NCBI GenBank assembly: GCA_019634575.1
Contig: JAHCAY010000003.1
Span: 186,001-250,000 of the forward strand
Source: Candidatus Didemnitutus sp.
Lineage (GTDB): Bacteria; Verrucomicrobiota; Verrucomicrobiia; Opitutales; Opitutaceae
Reading direction: 5' to 3'
DNA length: 64,000 nucleotides
In this document: positions 8,234-16,083 of the stretch, one piece after another
Numbering within the stretch: the first letter of the stretch is position 1
How the letters are laid out: each line of letters opens with the position of its first letter
Position numbers and translations under genes: made by a program
The notes under the pieces: model-generated
The model's database searches: none
What the model was told of the DNA's origin: nothing
Seen by the model: only the letters and a program-made list of their open reading frames with translations

Positions 8234-10824
8234 TTGGCTTCGGGGCTCGGGACGGAGTTGAGGCCCTTCGGCATCTTCTTCGGGGTGAGGGTGACGTTGG
8301 TGAAGGTAACAGTTCCGGCGTGTTCGACCACCTCCGGTTCAGTCAAATCGTTGAACTGGCAGCTTTTCACCCGGATTCCCTCGATCACGCCGTTGGGAAT
8401 ACCGCGGATGTAGAGGGCGCGCGGGCTGGCGGAGCTGATGATATCCTCCAGCTGGACGTTGCGGACGATGGGTTTGAAGTCGCCCTTCGCGCCTTCCTCG
8501 TAGCGGAAATCGATCGTCAGCACCGCCTCGCCGACGTGGCCGACACGGATGTTGCGCGCGAAGACGTTCTCGAGCGTGCCGCCGCGCACGGCGTTGTTCT
8601 TGAAGCGGAGAGCGCGGTCGAGGTTGGGGCTGTCCATCTCGCAATTCTCCACGAAGATGTTGCGGATGCCGCCGGAGCATTCGGAGCCGAGGACAACACC
8701 GCCGTGGCCGTCGAGCATCTTGGAGTTGCGAATGACCATGTTCTCGGTCGGCACGCCGACGCGACGACCATCGCCGTTGCGGCCGGACTTGATCGCGATG
8801 CAGTCGTCGCCGGTGTCGAACACGCAATCCTCGACGAGGATGTCGCGCGAGGACTCGGGATCGCAGCCGTCGTTGTTCGGGCCGTGCGAGTGGATCTTCA
8901 CGCCGCGCACGGTGATGTTCTGCGAGAGCACCGGATGGATTTCCCACATCGGCGAACGGATGATTGTGACGCCCTCGATGAGGATGTTCTTGCACCGGTA
9001 GGGCTGGATGAAGTTCGGGCGGAGGTGATCCTCGGGGCCGAAGACGCGCTGTTCGACGGGCACGTTGGTCTCGCCCATTTTCAGCAACTTATCGCGCGCG
9101 ATACGCTGGCGCGGAGCGACGCCAGGCTCCTTTTTGTTCCAACCCCACCAGTTGTCCCAGTCGGCCTGGCCGTCGAGCGTGCCCTCGCCGGTGACGGCGA
9201 TGTTCTCCTGCTCCCACGCGTAGATGAAGGGCGAGACGTTCATCAGCTCCACGCCTTCCCAGCGCGTGAAGACGATCGGATATTTCTTCGGATCGGTGAG
9301 GAACTTCAGCGTCGCGCCCTTGCTGACGTGGAGGTTGACGTTGCTCTTGAGGTGGATGGCGCCGGTGAACCACTCACCGGCCGGGATCACGACGCGCCCG
9401 CCGCCCGCGGCGTTCGCGGCTTCGATGGCCTTCGTGATCGCCTCGCTGCTGTCGGGCGATCCGGCAGCGGTGCCGAAATCCGTGATCGGAAAATCCTTCG
9501 CCGGGAACGTCGGCGCCTTGATGCGGGCGAGGACGCGCTCGTAGTCGTCCCAGCCTCGGGCCTGGAAGGAGGCGGGCGCGGCCGAGGATTTCGTCGCGAG
9601 CATCTTCTCAACTTCGATGCCGGCCATGATGAACGGGCCGGTGCCCTTGGGGTCGTTGTCGACGATCGGCTCGCTGATGTAGTATTCGAACGAACCGTCG
9701 CGCGGCTTGCCGTTGGCCATCGTGTAGCCGAGGCCGGCGCCCTGGCAGATTTGCGTGAGGCGAATTGTGCCGTCGGGGTTCGACTTGATGAGCGTGTCGA
9801 GGAGGCCCTGGTAGCCCTTGAGGATCGCGGCCTCGTATTTCTCGCGCGGCAGGTAGCCCTTGTTCACGGCTTTCGCCAGCGCGTAGACAAACATGGAGGA
9901 GCCGGAGCCTTCGAGGTAGTTGCCTTGGCGCGTGCCGAGGTTGGTGATCTGCCACCAGACGCCGGTCTTCGGGTCCTGCCAGCGCACGACGCCGTCGGCG
10001 AGGTGCTTGAGGATGCCGACGATGTGGTCGATCTCCGGCTGGCTGACCGGCATGTAGTCGAGCGAGTCGACGATCGCCATGGCATACCAGCCGATGGCGC
10101 GGCTCCAGAAGTGCGGGGAAAACCCGGTCTTCTTGTCGGCCCAGCTCTGCGCTTTCGCCTCATCCCACGCGTGCCAGAATAGGCCGGTGGCGGGATCGTA
10201 GCTGTGCGCGTCCATCAGGACGATCTGCTTCGCGACGTCGTCGAAGAGCGCGGGCTCGTTGAATTCCACGGCGTATTGCGCGAGGAACGGCGACGCCATG
10301 TAGAGGCCGTCGAGCCACATCTGGTGCGGATAACGTTTCTTGTGCCAGAAGCCGCCCTCGCTCGTGCGCGGGTGCTTGCGCATCTGGTCGCGCAGCGTCT
10401 CGACCGCCTTGACGTAGGCGGGGTTCTTGTCCCCGCGCGCGATGGCGGCAAGGAGCACCTTGCCCGGCGGGATGTTGTCGATGTTGTAGTCTTCCTCCTT
10501 GTAGCCGGCGATGACGCCCTCGGCGTTCACGTGCGAGGCGACGGCGCGGGTGCCGAACTGGATGTAGGCGCTGTTGCCGGTGACCTCGCCGAGGCGGACG
10601 AGGCCGAGCGCGAGCACGCCGGGCGAATAATCCCAGCGCGCGCGCGGGTTGGAGCCGCCGGCTTCGAGCGCGTTGCCGAGGCGTTTCATCTCGGAGTCAG
10701 CGAGGCGCTGCGACCACTGGAGCGGCGTGGCGCCGTTGAATTTCTGGACCTCGTCCGCGGCGAGCGAACGGACTCCGAGAGCCAAAACAGCCGCGAGCGC
10801 GAACAGGGGGCGGGTAAACTTCAT
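8230..10824 (-). CDS. GH105-GH28 fusion: unsaturated uronyl hydrolase plus polygalacturonase
   Basis: This 864-residue exported protein starts with a signal peptide (MKFTRPLFALAAVLALGVRSLAA, cleaved near 23). Residues about 35-415 are a GH105 (YteR-like) alpha/alpha barrel, with MWLDGLYMASPF carrying the putative catalytic Asp, then HFWSRAIGWYAM and EGSGSSMFVYAL. Residues about 430-850 are a GH28 right-handed beta-helix. Its signature residues are in NNDGCDPES, DTGDDCIAIKSGR, GHGGVVLGSE and RFKNN (the usual Arg-x-Lys), at about 650-730. GH28 hydrolyses galacturonosyl bonds; GH105 removes the unsaturated uronate from lyase products. One chain would therefore handle both saturated and unsaturated oligomers. 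It lies mid-operon, downstream of a second, single-domain GH105. Confidence 0.9.
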   Translation of the reverse strand: MKFTRPLFALAAVLALGVRSLAADEVQKFNGATPLQWSQRLADSEMKRLGNALEAGGSNPRARWDYSPGVLALGLVRLGEVTGNSAYIQFGTRAVASHVNAEGVIAGYKEEDYNIDNIPPGKVLLAAIARGDKNPAYVKAVETLRDQMRKHPRTSEGGFWHKKRYPHQMWLDGLYMASPFLAQYAVEFNEPALFDDVAKQIVLMDAHSYDPATGLFWHAWDEAKAQSWADKKTGFSPHFWSRAIGWYAMAIVDSLDYMPVSQPEIDHIVGILKHLADGVVRWQDPKTGVWWQITNLGTRQGNYLEGSGSSMFVYALAKAVNKGYLPREKYEAAILKGYQGLLDTLIKSNPDGTIRLTQICQGAGLGYTMANGKPRDGSFEYYISEPIVDNDPKGTGPFIMAGIEVEKMLATKSSAAPASFQARGWDDYERVLARIKAPTFPAKDFPITDFGTAAGSPDSSEAITKAIEAANAAGGGRVVIPAGEWFTGAIHLKSNVNLHVSKGATLKFLTDPKKYPIVFTRWEGVELMNVSPFIYAWEQENIAVTGEGTLDGQADWDNWWGWNKKEPGVAPRQRIARDKLLKMGETNVPVEQRVFGPEDHLRPNFIQPYRCKNILIEGVTIIRSPMWEIHPVLSQNITVRGVKIHSHGPNNDGCDPESSRDILVEDCVFDTGDDCIAIKSGRNGDGRRVGVPTENMVIRNSKMLDGHGGVVLGSECSGGIRNIFVENCEMDSPNLDRALRFKNNAVRGGTLENVFARNIRVGHVGEAVLTIDFRYEEGAKGDFKPIVRNVQLEDIISSASPRALYIRGIPNGVIEGIRVKSCQFNDLTEPEVVEHAGTVTFTNVTLTPKKMPKGLNSVPSPEAK

Positions 10825-10875
10825 AACAGCAGAGGTGATGGGGAAAAGAGGGAGTGACTGCGGTGGCGAAAACGC

Positions 10876-10929
10876 GGGAGCGAGCTTGCTCGCGACGTTT
10901 CAGTTCGGGTCGCGAGCAAGCTCGCTCCC
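10876..10929. repeat. perfect 21-bp inverted repeat (GGGAGCGAGCTTGCTCGCGAC type)
   Basis: The arm at 10876-10896 and the arm at 10909-10929 are perfect reverse complements of 21 bp with a 12-bp loop. It lies in the 128-bp gap between the single-domain GH105 gene and the GH105-GH28 fusion. The half-site GAGCGAGCTTGCTCGC is itself nearly palindromic, and the unit resembles REP-type extragenic palindromes. It has no T-run, so it is not a typical intrinsic terminator, but it could attenuate or stabilise the operon mRNA. Confidence 0.85.
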
Positions 10930-10952
10930 ACAGAAGACGGGGCGATGCGGGT

Positions 10953-12041
10953 TCATTTTGCCGCCTCGAGGCGGATCATCTCACGGCCGGCGAGGAGGAA
11001 GGCACCGACGCCGTAGGGTTCAGTGGAGTTTTCGTCGAAGGTGACGGGCGTGAAGCCGACCGGCTGGACGTGCGTCAGCCGACCGTCGGGCTTCACACAG
11101 GCGAGCAGCGCGGACCAGGCCTTGCGCACGACGGGCTCGTAGTGCGCGCGGTCGAGCAGGCCTTCGTTGATACCCCAGGCGAGACCGTAGCAGAAGAAGC
11201 CCGTGCCGCTGCTCTCCTGCATGGGATAGCTGGCGGGATCGAGCAGGCTGGCGCGCCAGTAGCCGTCGGCGTTCTGGAGGGCGGCGATGCGCTCGGACAT
11301 CTCGCGGAACTGCGACACGAACTTCGCGCGCGCGGGGTGATCGGCGGGCATCGACTGGAGCATGCGGACGAGGCCGCCGAGCACCCAGCCGTTGCCGCGA
11401 GCCCAGAAGACCTTGGCGCCGTTCTTCTCCTTTTTCGGGAAGATCGAGCTGTCGCGGAAGTAGAGGTGCTCGCTGCGGTCGTAGAGGTAGTCGGAGGTGA
11501 CCCACCACTTCGCCACGGCGAACTCGAGATACTTCGCCTCGCCCGTGACCTGCGTGAGCTTGGCCCAGGCCGGCGGCGACATGAAGAGCGCGTCGCACCA
11601 CGACCAGCGGTCGGTGCGGCCGGGGTTCTGCTTCTCGTCGAAGAGCAGGTTGTCGTCCTTCTGGTGCGCGAGGATGTAGTCGAAGCGCTCGCGCATCGGT
11701 CCGATCATGCGGGCGTCCTTGGCCGCGCGGTAGAGATCGGCGTAGGTCTGGCCGACCGCGTGGTCATCGGCGTGGTAGATGCGTTCGCCGAGTTTCCAGC
11801 CGTTCCCCTCGCCCATCCTGACCATTGCCTCGCGGAAGCGCGGGCTGGGCGAAACCTCCACCAGCGCCATGGCGCCGGCGTAGAATGCGGCGTTGTGCCA
11901 GTCGGTGGATTTCCACTTCGGGGCGGGATGAGCGAGCTGCCAGTCGGCGACTCGCTCCATCACACTGAGGTTTGTTTCATTGGCGACCGCTGTGACGGCC
12001 GCGAGGGAAAGGGAGGTGTAACAGAGGAGTCGTTTCAGCAT
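10953..12041 (-). CDS. secreted GH105 unsaturated rhamnogalacturonyl/galacturonyl hydrolase
   Basis: The 362-residue product begins with a signal peptide (MLKRLLCYTSLSLAAVTAVANE) and then forms a single GH88/GH105 alpha/alpha barrel. Diagnostic segments are YHADDHAVGQTYADLY, RWSWCDALFMSPPAWA (putative catalytic Asp), FWARGNGWVLGGL, and ESSGTGFFCYGLAWGINEG near residue 270. GH105 enzymes hydrate the 4,5-double bond and release 5-keto-4-deoxyuronate from lyase-made oligomers, the substrate of KduI. The start is 3 bp from the preceding DUF4861 stop, so the two are cotranscribed. It differs in detail from the GH105 half of the neighbouring fusion protein, so the two probably prefer different oligomers. 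Confidence 0.88.
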   Translation of the reverse strand: MLKRLLCYTSLSLAAVTAVANETNLSVMERVADWQLAHPAPKWKSTDWHNAAFYAGAMALVEVSPSPRFREAMVRMGEGNGWKLGERIYHADDHAVGQTYADLYRAAKDARMIGPMRERFDYILAHQKDDNLLFDEKQNPGRTDRWSWCDALFMSPPAWAKLTQVTGEAKYLEFAVAKWWVTSDYLYDRSEHLYFRDSSIFPKKEKNGAKVFWARGNGWVLGGLVRMLQSMPADHPARAKFVSQFREMSERIAALQNADGYWRASLLDPASYPMQESSGTGFFCYGLAWGINEGLLDRAHYEPVVRKAWSALLACVKPDGRLTHVQPVGFTPVTFDENSTEPYGVGAFLLAGREMIRLEAAK

Positions 12042-12044
12042 GGC

Positions 12045-13256
12045 TCAGTTGGCGGTAAGGGTGACGGTGACAGGGGCGCGCGCCCGCGCAGCGGCGTTGG
12101 CGACGTAATCTTTCCAGGCTTGGTAGGTGGTGAACTCGCCGGCCTTGGACCAGCCAGCGCCGGCGAAGTAGCGGAGCGACTGGCCGGCGGCGACCTTGGC
12201 GAGGATGAGCTGGTTGCGGTCGTCCTCGGCGAAGCCTTGGAACGCGTCCGAGGCTACGAGGATCGCGGTGCCAAGCGCGCCGTTGGTCTTCTGCTCGACC
12301 CATTGCGTGATCGAGCCGTCGGCCGGCGTAGGCGTCGTCGCCACCTTGGGCTCCTGGCCCTTGTCGGCCGGCGTCTTGTTCAGGCCGATGCCGACGACGA
12401 TCTCCTTCGCGCCGGTGATCTGGAAGGTGCTGTCGATCTGGTCGAGGTTGTGGCCGGCATCGACGGTGAAGCGCTTCGCCTCGGAGACCATCACGCCATT
12501 CGCCATCCACGTTTCGTAGGTGAGTTCGAAGATCGCGCGAACGGGTCCGTTGGCGATGACCTTCCACGCTTTGTAGTTTCGGCCGACCCACAACGCCTTG
12601 CCGTCCCACACGCCGAGGCCGCCGCAGCCGCGCGACGGGCCGACGTTATACATGTCCATGCCCTCGCCCTCGTCCTTGTGGTAGTGGTCGTGACCCTTGT
12701 TATACCAGCGGTCGACGATCGGGTAGCTGACGCGCTTGCACCAGATGTCGAGGCCGTTGGTGACGAGCACTTCCTTGCCGGTGCCGTTCGCGGGCTCCGC
12801 GAGCGCGGGGCCGTAGGTGCGGTGGCCGATCTTGTCGTTTTCCCAGGCGAAGTCGTCGAGGCGCTCGGGCACATAGCGCGCGAACGCCTTGGACGGAAAC
12901 ACGGGGGCGACCGTGTCGGTCTTCTCGACGGTGAACGTCGCGCTCTTCTCGCCGGCGGCGAAGTCGTGCTGGAAGATCAGCTCGCCGTAGGCGATGCCCT
13001 CGCCCTTCGGGTCCTTGGCCTGCGGGGCGACGTTCGTGACCTGGTAAGGCAGCACGTGGCCCTGCGCGTCCTTCACCGCGATGCGCTGGAGGAGCGCGCC
13101 GGGGAGGTGCTTGTTCACTTCGGACCAGGGGACGGTGATCGTCTCGGAAGGACGGGCGATGTCCAACGTGTGCGTGACGGTGAGCGTGATTTTCTCAGCC
13201 GCCAGCAGCGAGCTCGACAGCAGCGCGAGCCCGGCAAACAGGAGTTGGGGTTTCAT
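12045..13256 (-). CDS. DUF4861 family secreted protein of pectin loci
   Basis: The 403-residue protein carries a signal peptide (MKPQLLFAGLALLSSSLLAAEK) and then one long beta-rich domain of the DUF4861 type. Recognisable segments are WYNKGHDHYHKDEGEGMDMY with clustered His, Asp and Glu near residue 195, SRGCGGLGVWDGKALWVG, and repeated beta-strands to the C-terminus. The family is common in pectin and rhamnogalacturonan loci of Bacteroidota and Verrucomicrobiota, but I know of no established activity. Its location between kduD and a GH105, with gaps of 9 and 3 bp, argues for a role in uronate oligomer processing or binding. A lyase-like or mutarotase-like activity is only a guess from the His/Asp/Glu cluster. 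Confidence 0.75.
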   Translation of the reverse strand: MKPQLLFAGLALLSSSLLAAEKITLTVTHTLDIARPSETITVPWSEVNKHLPGALLQRIAVKDAQGHVLPYQVTNVAPQAKDPKGEGIAYGELIFQHDFAAGEKSATFTVEKTDTVAPVFPSKAFARYVPERLDDFAWENDKIGHRTYGPALAEPANGTGKEVLVTNGLDIWCKRVSYPIVDRWYNKGHDHYHKDEGEGMDMYNVGPSRGCGGLGVWDGKALWVGRNYKAWKVIANGPVRAIFELTYETWMANGVMVSEAKRFTVDAGHNLDQIDSTFQITGAKEIVVGIGLNKTPADKGQEPKVATTPTPADGSITQWVEQKTNGALGTAILVASDAFQGFAEDDRNQLILAKVAAGQSLRYFAGAGWSKAGEFTTYQAWKDYVANAAARARAPVTVTLTAN

Positions 13257-13265
13257 AAAACGGGG

Positions 13266-14033
13266 TCAGCGCGCGAGCCAGCCGCCGTCGACGGCGATGG
13301 TGTAACCGTTGACGTAGTCGGAAGCGGAGGACGCGAGGAAGACGACGGCGCCCTTCAGGTCGTCGGGCGTGCCCCAGCGGCCGGCGGGGATGCGGTCGAG
13401 GATGGCGGCGGAGCGCTTCTCGTCGGCGCGGAGCGGCGCGGTGTTGTCGGTCGCCATGTAGCCCGGGGCGATGGCGTTGCAGTTGATGCCCTTCGAGGCG
13501 AGTTCGTTGGCGATGAGGCGGGTCAGACCCTGCACGGCGCTCTTCGAGGCGGTGTAGGACGGGACGCGGATGCCGCCCTGGAACGAAAGCATCGAGGCGA
13601 TGTTGATGATCTTGCCCTTCCCGCCGCGCGACACGACGTCGTTGCAGAACGCCTGACTGAGGAAAAACACGGCGTCGATGTTGATGCCCATGACGTCGTC
13701 CCAGTCCTTCTCGGAGAACTTCACGAAGTCCTCGCGGCGGATGATGCCGGCGCAGTTCACGAGGATGTCGAGCGCGGGGAACGTCTGCTTCGCGGTCGCG
13801 ATGACCTGCGGGATGGACGCGCGGTCGCCGAGATTGCCGACGACGGCGACGGCCTTGCTGCCGAGCGCCTGCACCTGCTTGACCGTGTCGTCGGCCGGCA
13901 GGATGTCGACGGCGACGATGTTGGCGCCGGCTTCGGCGAGCGCGAGGGCCATGCCTTGGCCGAGGCCGCGGGCGGCACCGGTGACGACGGCGGTCTTGCC
14001 GGTGAGTTTGAAGGAGTCGAGGACGGTGCTCAT
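13266..14033 (-). CDS. kduD: 2-dehydro-3-deoxy-D-gluconate 5-dehydrogenase KduD
   Basis: The 255-residue SDR converts 2,5-diketo-3-deoxygluconate to 2-keto-3-deoxygluconate with NAD(P)H. Visible features are the cofactor motif TGAARGLGQGMA (residues about 18-29), NCAGIIRREDF, the catalytic Ser in NIASMLSFQGG, YTASKSAV (YxxxK), and the C-terminal NGYTIAVDGGWLAR typical of KduD. Length and motif order match the family closely. It is 33 bp downstream of kduI and 9 bp upstream of the DUF4861 gene. Together KduI and KduD feed unsaturated uronates into KDG. Confidence 0.93.
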   Translation of the reverse strand: MSTVLDSFKLTGKTAVVTGAARGLGQGMALALAEAGANIVAVDILPADDTVKQVQALGSKAVAVVGNLGDRASIPQVIATAKQTFPALDILVNCAGIIRREDFVKFSEKDWDDVMGINIDAVFFLSQAFCNDVVSRGGKGKIINIASMLSFQGGIRVPSYTASKSAVQGLTRLIANELASKGINCNAIAPGYMATDNTAPLRADEKRSAAILDRIPAGRWGTPDDLKGAVVFLASSASDYVNGYTIAVDGGWLAR

Positions 14034-14066
14034 GGGTGTGCGGGTGTGGAAACGAGTGAAGGAAGA

Positions 14067-14897
14067 TCAGCGCAGGGTCGGGATCGGCGCGGGGTCCATG
14101 TCGGCGAAGTCCTGGTTCTCGCCGCCCATGCCCCAGATGAAGCCGTAGCTGTCGGTGCCGGCGCCGCTATGGATCGACCACGGCGGGGAGAGGACGGTCT
14201 CGTGATCGCGCACGATCAGGTGGCGCGTCTCGTTGGGCTTGCCCATGAAGTGCATGACCGCGGCGCCGGCCGGGACGTTGAAATACATGTAGACCTCCGA
14301 GCGGCGCGTGTGCGTGTGCGGTGGCATCGTGTTCCAGATGCTGCCCGGCTGGAGGATCGTGAAGCCCATGACGAGCTGGCAGCTCTTGATGCCACCGGCA
14401 TGGATGACCTTGTTGAGCCGGCGGTCATTGGCCGTGGCGGCGCCGCCGAGGGCGACGGCGTTGGCGGGATTGTAGGCCGCGAGCGTCGTCGGATACGCGG
14501 TGTGCGCCGGATAGCTCAGGAGATAGAAGCGCGCGGGCTTGGCCGCGTCGGCCGAGACAAAGCTGATGGCCTGCGCCCCGCGCCCGACGTAGAGCGTGTC
14601 GAGGTTGCCCATTTCGTAGCGCTGGCCGTCGACCGTGACGGTGCCGGCGCCGCCGGTGTTGATGACGCCGAGCTCGCGCCGCTCGCAGAAGAACGCGGAA
14701 CGCAGCTCGGCCGCGGCCGAGAGACTGAGCACCGCATCGGTGGGCACAGCGGCACCGACGACGGTGCGGTCAGTCTCCCAATAGCGGAGCGTGAGCTTGC
14801 CGGGTTGAAACAAGTCCGGGAGCAGAAAGGCCTCGCGCAGGGCGGAGGTCGACATCGTGCCGTAGGTGCGGACGTCAGCAGCAGGGATCAAATCCAT
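14067..14897 (-). CDS. kduI: 5-dehydro-4-deoxy-D-glucuronate isomerase KduI
   Basis: KduI isomerises 5-keto-4-deoxyuronate to 2,5-diketo-3-deoxygluconate. I start it at the ATG at 14897 (276 residues), matching the usual family N-terminus; an upstream TTG at 14939 gives an unlikely extension. The cupin zinc site is visible in PPHTHTRRSEVYMYF (about residues 195-209) and WSIHSGAG near 245. LSPPWSIHSG and the terminal GGENQDFADMDP are family-typical. It is the first gene of the long enzyme operon: an operator-like sequence and a candidate promoter lie 65-117 bp upstream. Expression is therefore probably controlled by the IclR regulator encoded at 21758. Confidence 0.93.
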   Translation of the reverse strand: MDLIPAADVRTYGTMSTSALREAFLLPDLFQPGKLTLRYWETDRTVVGAAVPTDAVLSLSAAAELRSAFFCERRELGVINTGGAGTVTVDGQRYEMGNLDTLYVGRGAQAISFVSADAAKPARFYLLSYPAHTAYPTTLAAYNPANAVALGGAATANDRRLNKVIHAGGIKSCQLVMGFTILQPGSIWNTMPPHTHTRRSEVYMYFNVPAGAAVMHFMGKPNETRHLIVRDHETVLSPPWSIHSGAGTDSYGFIWGMGGENQDFADMDPAPIPTLR

Positions 14898-14961
14898 GGG
14901 ATGGCAGGGCGAGAGTTCGGACAGCGGGGTGAACAGCAAAGAAACCGGGGCGAAGGCCGTA

Positions 14962-14997
14962 GTTCGCTAATGAACGAAGTGTTCATTTATGAATTTC
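14962..14997 (-). promoter_or_regulatory. operator-like site 1 upstream of kduI operon
   Basis: This 36-bp segment matches a second segment at 21734-21769 almost continuously at its left end (GTTC, one mismatch, CTAATGAAC), with further shared TTCA and TGAAT blocks. Here it contains the imperfect palindrome TAATGAAC-GAAGT-GTTCATTTA. TGAAC/GTTCA half-sites are the type bound by IclR/KdgR-family dimers. It overlaps the candidate -10 of the kduI promoter, so repression by occlusion is the simplest model. The regulator assignment is inferred. Confidence 0.6.
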
Positions 14998-15014
14998 AGG
15001 CGCTTTTGCGGCAA
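14986..15014 (-). promoter_or_regulatory. candidate sigma70 promoter of the kduI operon
   Basis: Read on the minus strand, TTGCCG (15014-15009) and CATAAA (14991-14986) are separated by 17 bp. Each matches four of six consensus positions. The -10 lies inside the operator-like palindrome and about 90 bp upstream of the kduI ATG. It is a weak but well-placed match. Confidence 0.35.
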
Positions 15015-15044
15015 GCGCGAATTCCTCGAAACCCCGGAAAGAAC

Positions 15045-15062
15045 ACCCCTCATTCGAGGGGT
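15045..15062 (-). terminator. hairpin terminator after pectin methylesterase gene
   Basis: On the minus strand ACCCCTC-GAAT-GAGGGGT forms a perfect 7-bp stem with a 4-nt loop, about 40 bp past the methylesterase stop. It is followed by GTTCTTTCC, a weak U-rich tract. It would separate the receptor/esterase transcript from the kduI operon. Confidence 0.5.
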
Positions 15063-15104
15063 CGACTCGGACCGCAGCGAGGCGTGCGTCGTTCTCATCG
15101 TCGA

Positions 15105-16082
15105 CTAGCGCGAGGTGACGGTCGGGTCCCAACCATCGGTTCCGCCGAGGACGGCCCGCGGAGTGTAGGCGGCGGCTTGCTCCGGAGTGAGTTGATGCGC
15201 CCAAGGCACGCGTGCGGCGGTCGAGCCGCCCGGGCCGGTGCTGGCGAACTCGGCGTAGAAAGTCGTCCGCTCTGCGTCGGGCTTGTTCCAGTTGTGCCAG
15301 CCTTCGGGGCGGACATTGGCGGACATCTCGGTGTGGAGGAAAACGGTTTGGGCGAAGTTGCGCCACGGACGCCCGAGATAGGTTTTCACGCCGTCCGCAC
15401 CGGTGATCCGGCAATGCGAGAAGACGTAGCCGTGCGCGGTGCCTTGCGGCGTCGAGGCGGCGGTCAGATAACCGTCGCGGAGCGCGTGGATGTGGCAGCG
15501 CTCGAACCAAGCCGTGGCCGCACCGAAGATGAAATCGACGTGGCCTTCGATGTAGCAGTCCTCGAAGTAGTGGCGGCCGCGGTTGACGAGGATCGTGTCC
15601 TGCCAGCCGAGGAAGCGCACGCGGCGGAACTCGAGCCGGTCGCCGTCCGCGCGCAATGCCAGCGCCTGGCCGACGGGACCGGCGGTGTTGGCGAGGGTGA
15701 TGTTCTCCCACTGCATGCCATCGCCGTCGATCTGCACGGTCGGCGTGCGGAAGGTGCCGAGCGGTTTGCCGTCGGGGCCGGGCAGATTCGCATGGACATT
15801 GAATTCGACGACGGTGGTCGCGGCATCGTCGCCGACGATGCGCATGTGGCCGCGCTCGCGCTGGACGTAGATGCGCTCGTGGTAGGTGCCGGGCTTCACG
15901 CGGATAGTCCAGCGGGGCTGCGCCGGGTCGGTGCGCATCGGCGCGGAACTGATGGCGTCCTGCAACGAGGTGTAGTTGCCGCTGCCATCGAGCGCGACGA
16001 CGGCGTCGGCCTTGCGATCGGCGGCGTGGGCGAGCGACACAGCGAGGACAACCGGTGCGATGGAGAGGAACGGGCGAAGCAT
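15105..16082 (-). CDS. secreted pectin methylesterase, CE8 family
   Basis: The 325-residue protein starts at the ATG at 16082, one base after the TAG of the upstream TonB receptor, and has a signal peptide (MLRPFLSIAPVVLAVSLAHAAD). It is a right-handed beta-helix with the full CE8 catalytic set. The oxyanion-hole Gln is in GPVGQALALRADG (about 148), Gln-Asp in GWQDTILV (about 170), the second catalytic Asp in GHVDFIFG (about 191), and Arg-Pro-Trp in YLGRPW (about 244). CE8 enzymes remove methyl esters from homogalacturonan, exposing it to the PL10 lyase and GH28 hydrolase encoded downstream. Tight coupling to the receptor suggests it acts on material being imported. Confidence 0.92.
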   Translation of the reverse strand: MLRPFLSIAPVVLAVSLAHAADRKADAVVALDGSGNYTSLQDAISSAPMRTDPAQPRWTIRVKPGTYHERIYVQRERGHMRIVGDDAATTVVEFNVHANLPGPDGKPLGTFRTPTVQIDGDGMQWENITLANTAGPVGQALALRADGDRLEFRRVRFLGWQDTILVNRGRHYFEDCYIEGHVDFIFGAATAWFERCHIHALRDGYLTAASTPQGTAHGYVFSHCRITGADGVKTYLGRPWRNFAQTVFLHTEMSANVRPEGWHNWNKPDAERTTFYAEFASTGPGGSTAARVPWAHQLTPEQAAAYTPRAVLGGTDGWDPTVTSR

Positions 16083-16083
16083 G

